Assembly (NCBI GenBank): GCA_003224195.1
Contig: QHYP01000126.1
Location: 1-9,109, forward strand
Direction: 5' to 3'
Source: Acidobacteriota bacterium
Lineage (GTDB): Bacteria; Acidobacteriota; Terriglobia; Acidiferrales; UBA7541
DNA: 9,109 nucleotides
Shown: positions 7,183-9,109 of the stretch, piece by piece
How positions within the stretch are numbered: the stretch's first letter is position 1
Layout of the letters: each line of letters opens with the position of its first letter
Program-made: the position numbers and the translations under genes
Notes under the pieces: generated by a model
The model's database searches: none
Told to the model about the DNA's origin: nothing
What the model saw: only the letters and a program-made list of their open reading frames with translations

Positions 7183-8327
7183 AATTCCGCGGGCTGATCT
7201 TTGCCAACCTGTTCCGCAAGAAGGTTCGCTTCCTCTTGACCATCGGCTCCTTCGCGGTCGCGTTGCTCCTCTTCACCTTCCTTGCCGTTGTCAAGAGCGC
7301 CTTCAGTCGCGGCACGGAAATCGCCGGCGCGGACCGCCTGATCGTCGTCAGCCGCATCGGCCTGATGCAATTAATGCCCATCTCCTACCGCGACAAAATC
7401 CTTGCCATTCCCGGCGTCAAAGCCGTCACGCACAATCACTGGTTCGGCGGTGTCTATCAGGATGAAAAGAACTTCTTTCCGCAGTTTGTCATCGACCCCG
7501 AATATCAACGCCGGGTGATGACTGAGCTTGTGGTCCCTGACGACCAGTGGAACAATTTCCTGAAGGACCGCCAGGGCGCTATTGCCGGCGCCCGCACGGC
7601 CGAACGCTTCCATTGGAAAATCGGCGATCGCATCCCCATCAAAACTACTCTCTATGGCGGCAGCTCTTGGCAGTTCAATCTCGACGGCATTTATCACAGC
7701 GAACGCGCGGGTGGCGACGAGAGCCAGTTTTGGCTGCAGTGGAAATACTTTGACGAGAACGCACCCGACGCCGTCAAAAGCACGGCAGGATGGTACGTGG
7801 TCAAGCTCGATAGCCCCGATGACGCCGTCCGCGTCGCCAAGGCCATTGACGAAAAGTTTGCCAACTCCTCGTTTGAGACCAAGACCGAGACGGAATCCGC
7901 CTTCGCCGCATATTTCGTCAAGCAGTTCGGAAACATCGAACTCCTGATCCTCACCATCGGCAGCGTCGTGTTCTTCACGCTTCTCCTCGTCACCGGCAAC
8001 ACCATGGCTATCTCCGTCCGGGAGCGCACCTCCGAACTGGCCGTCCTTAAAGCCATCGGCTTTTCCGGGCGCGCTGTTCTTTTCTTCGTTCTGGCGGAGT
8101 CTGTCATCATCGCCCTCCTTGGCGGCTTCCTGGGTTTGGTTCTCGCCTACCTGGCTATCCCTGTTATCGGCTTGGCACTCACCGGTCTGCTGCCTCCTCT
8201 TATCCTTTCGAAGTCGCTTCTGACTCTCGGGCTTGGTTTTGCTCTTTTTGTCGGGGGTGTGAGTGGCCTGTTGCCGGGAATCGGCGCTATGCGGCTGCGC
8301 GTCGTGAATGCTCTCCGGAGGGTTTGA
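7179..8327 (+). CDS. ABC exporter permease 1, MacB/FtsX-like (four membrane segments)
   Basis: This is an integral inner-membrane subunit of the exporter, 382 residues. It has the MacB/FtsX layout. A first membrane helix (about 17-39) follows a basic FRKKVRF start. A large periplasmic domain spans about 40-250. Three more helices lie at about 253-277, 300-330 and 345-368. RERTSELAVLKAIGF (281-295), after the second helix, is the conserved cytoplasmic coupling segment of this family that contacts the ATPase. The periplasmic domain is rich in aromatic residues (for example WQFNLDGIYH, SQFWLQWKYF), which fits handling of a hydrophobic or lipid-linked substrate, but that is only inference. It overlaps the ATPase gene by 4 bases and precedes a second permease by one base. 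Unlike MacB, it carries no ATPase domain. Confidence 0.9.
   Translation: MKFRGLIFANLFRKKVRFLLTIGSFAVALLLFTFLAVVKSAFSRGTEIAGADRLIVVSRIGLMQLMPISYRDKILAIPGVKAVTHNHWFGGVYQDEKNFFPQFVIDPEYQRRVMTELVVPDDQWNNFLKDRQGAIAGARTAERFHWKIGDRIPIKTTLYGGSSWQFNLDGIYHSERAGGDESQFWLQWKYFDENAPDAVKSTAGWYVVKLDSPDDAVRVAKAIDEKFANSSFETKTETESAFAAYFVKQFGNIELLILTIGSVVFFTLLLVTGNTMAISVRERTSELAVLKAIGFSGRAVLFFVLAESVIIALLGGFLGLVLAYLAIPVIGLALTGLLPPLILSKSLLTLGLGFALFVGGVSGLLPGIGAMRLRVVNALRRV
8317..8322 (+). promoter_or_regulatory. Ribosome binding site of permease 2
   Basis: GGAGGG at 8317-8322 is 6 bases before ATG 8329. It decides the start and so includes the extra N-terminal hydrophobic segment in the protein. Confidence 0.75.
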
Positions 8328-8328
8328 C

Positions 8329-9109
8329 ATGTTCTTCACGGTGATCGGCCTGTTTTTGCTCGGCGTTGCGGCGGTACTGGCATTGGGGATCATTGTCGGA
8401 CTGCTATCCCCCCTTTTCATTTCAGTTCCCATTGCCTATAACTTCCGTAGTATCCGGGTGCGGTGGGCTTCGGCGGTGGTCGCCGTCTTGGGTATCGCGG
8501 GCACTGTTGGCGTTTTCATTGCCATGCTGTCCCTCGCTCGCGGCTTCCGGGCCACTCTGGTTTCTTCCGGCTCCGCGGACAACGCGCTCATTACCCGCGC
8601 GGGGGCCACGTCCGAAATGACCAGTGGAGTCTCTCTCGATTCGGTGAAAATTATCCAGGATGCTCCGGGCATCGCTCGCGGGGCCGACGGCCCGTTGCTG
8701 ACGCCGGAAGCTGTCTTGATGGCGCCGATTCCGTTGCGTTCCACCGGCACGGATGCCAACGTTGAGCTTCGTGGTGTCTCGCCTAACGTCCTTGCCATTC
8801 GCAATAATGTCAAAATCATGGAAGGCCGCATGTTCCGGCCTGGTCTGTCCGAAATCGTGGTCGGCAAAAACGCCAAGGCGACCTATACGGGCTTGACACT
8901 GGGAAGCACAATTTGGCTCGGTAGCGCACGATGGCAAGTGGTGGGCATCTTTGACGCCGGCGGCAGCGCCTTCGATTCCGAAGTTTGGGGCGACGCCCAC
9001 CTCCTTAACGGCGCCTACAAGCGTCCCGACACTTTTTCTCAGTCCGTTACCGTTCACCTCGCTTCGCCTGCCGCCTTGCAGCAATTGAAGGACTCTCTCA
9101 CCGGCGATC
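8329..9109 (+). CDS. ABC exporter permease 2, MacB/FtsX-like, 3' end cut by window edge
   Basis: This is the second, non-identical permease, expected to pair with permease 1. There are 260 codons in the window, with no stop before the edge. Residues 2-30 form a hydrophobic segment that stands before the usual family start. From residue 34 the usual sequence begins: PIAYNFRSIRVRW, then a membrane helix at about 46-68 with LSLARGFRATLVSSGSADNALITRAG after it. The rest (about 75-260) is the periplasmic domain, including VELRGVSPN, EGRMFRPGLSEIVVGK and WQVVGIFDAGGSAFDSEVW, the small-beta signature of MacB periplasmic core domains. The C-terminal helices would lie beyond the window. The start is fixed by GGAGGG at 8317-8322, one base after the stop of permease 1. 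The paired, different permeases resemble LolCE-type organisation more than homodimeric MacB. Confidence 0.88.
   Translation, partial: MFFTVIGLFLLGVAAVLALGIIVGLLSPLFISVPIAYNFRSIRVRWASAVVAVLGIAGTVGVFIAMLSLARGFRATLVSSGSADNALITRAGATSEMTSGVSLDSVKIIQDAPGIARGADGPLLTPEAVLMAPIPLRSTGTDANVELRGVSPNVLAIRNNVKIMEGRMFRPGLSEIVVGKNAKATYTGLTLGSTIWLGSARWQVVGIFDAGGSAFDSEVWGDAHLLNGAYKRPDTFSQSVTVHLASPAALQQLKDSLTGD

Noticed and set aside
7371..8432. Open frame of 353 codons on the minus strand opposite the permeases
   Set aside because: It is a shadow of permease 1, whose membrane helices, coupling motif and ribosome binding site are all clear on the plus strand.

Overview
The window is GC-rich bacterial DNA. Its gene set is a KorA-type 2-oxoacid:ferredoxin oxidoreductase, a homodimeric (AceE-type) pyruvate dehydrogenase E1, and an export operon of a membrane-fusion protein, an ATPase and two MacB/FtsX-like permeases. 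This suggests a Gram-negative soil or environmental bacterium. Acidobacteriota is my best guess, from protein style only; there is no rRNA or marker gene to prove it. I see no RNA genes, insertion sequences, CRISPR arrays or phage genes.

Left part (1-2158): the minus strand from 1847 to the left edge is one uninterrupted reading frame of 615 codons encoding a fused gamma-alpha KorA-like subunit. It is cut by the window edge, probably within a few codons of its natural end. Upstream of it is a 311-base divergent intergenic region with a good minus-strand sigma70-like promoter (TTGAAA, 17 bases, TATCAT). A GGGCCCC / GGGGCCC inverted repeat has one arm inside the promoter spacer.

Central part (2159-4920): an aceE gene on the plus strand. 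Its first ~125 codons (from 2159) and the remaining ~795 codons (to 4920) lie in different frames. The break, at about 2531-2536, falls inside a conserved segment (RWNAMAMVVRANR in relatives), of which about six codons are missing. A deletion of about 19 bases explains both the lost residues and the frame change, so as written the gene is broken. It is either a recent inactivation or a sequence error.

Right part (5192-9109): a tightly packed plus-strand operon. It holds a HlyD/MacA-like membrane-fusion protein (5192-6430), a MacB/LolD-type ATPase (6442-7182), a first FtsX-like permease (7179-8327, overlapping by ATGA) and a second, different permease (8329 to the right edge). Together they predict an ABC exporter whose membrane part is a heterodimer of two half-size permeases, linked by the fusion protein to a TolC-like outer-membrane channel. 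The substrate cannot be read from the sequence.

The two metabolic genes are functionally related: both oxidatively decarboxylate 2-oxoacids to acyl-CoA, one passing electrons to ferredoxin and the other, through the E2/E3 complex, to NAD. They diverge from one control region. The exporter appears unrelated to them. I see no convincing new system here; the aceE lesion and the divergent control region are the parts most worth a second look.
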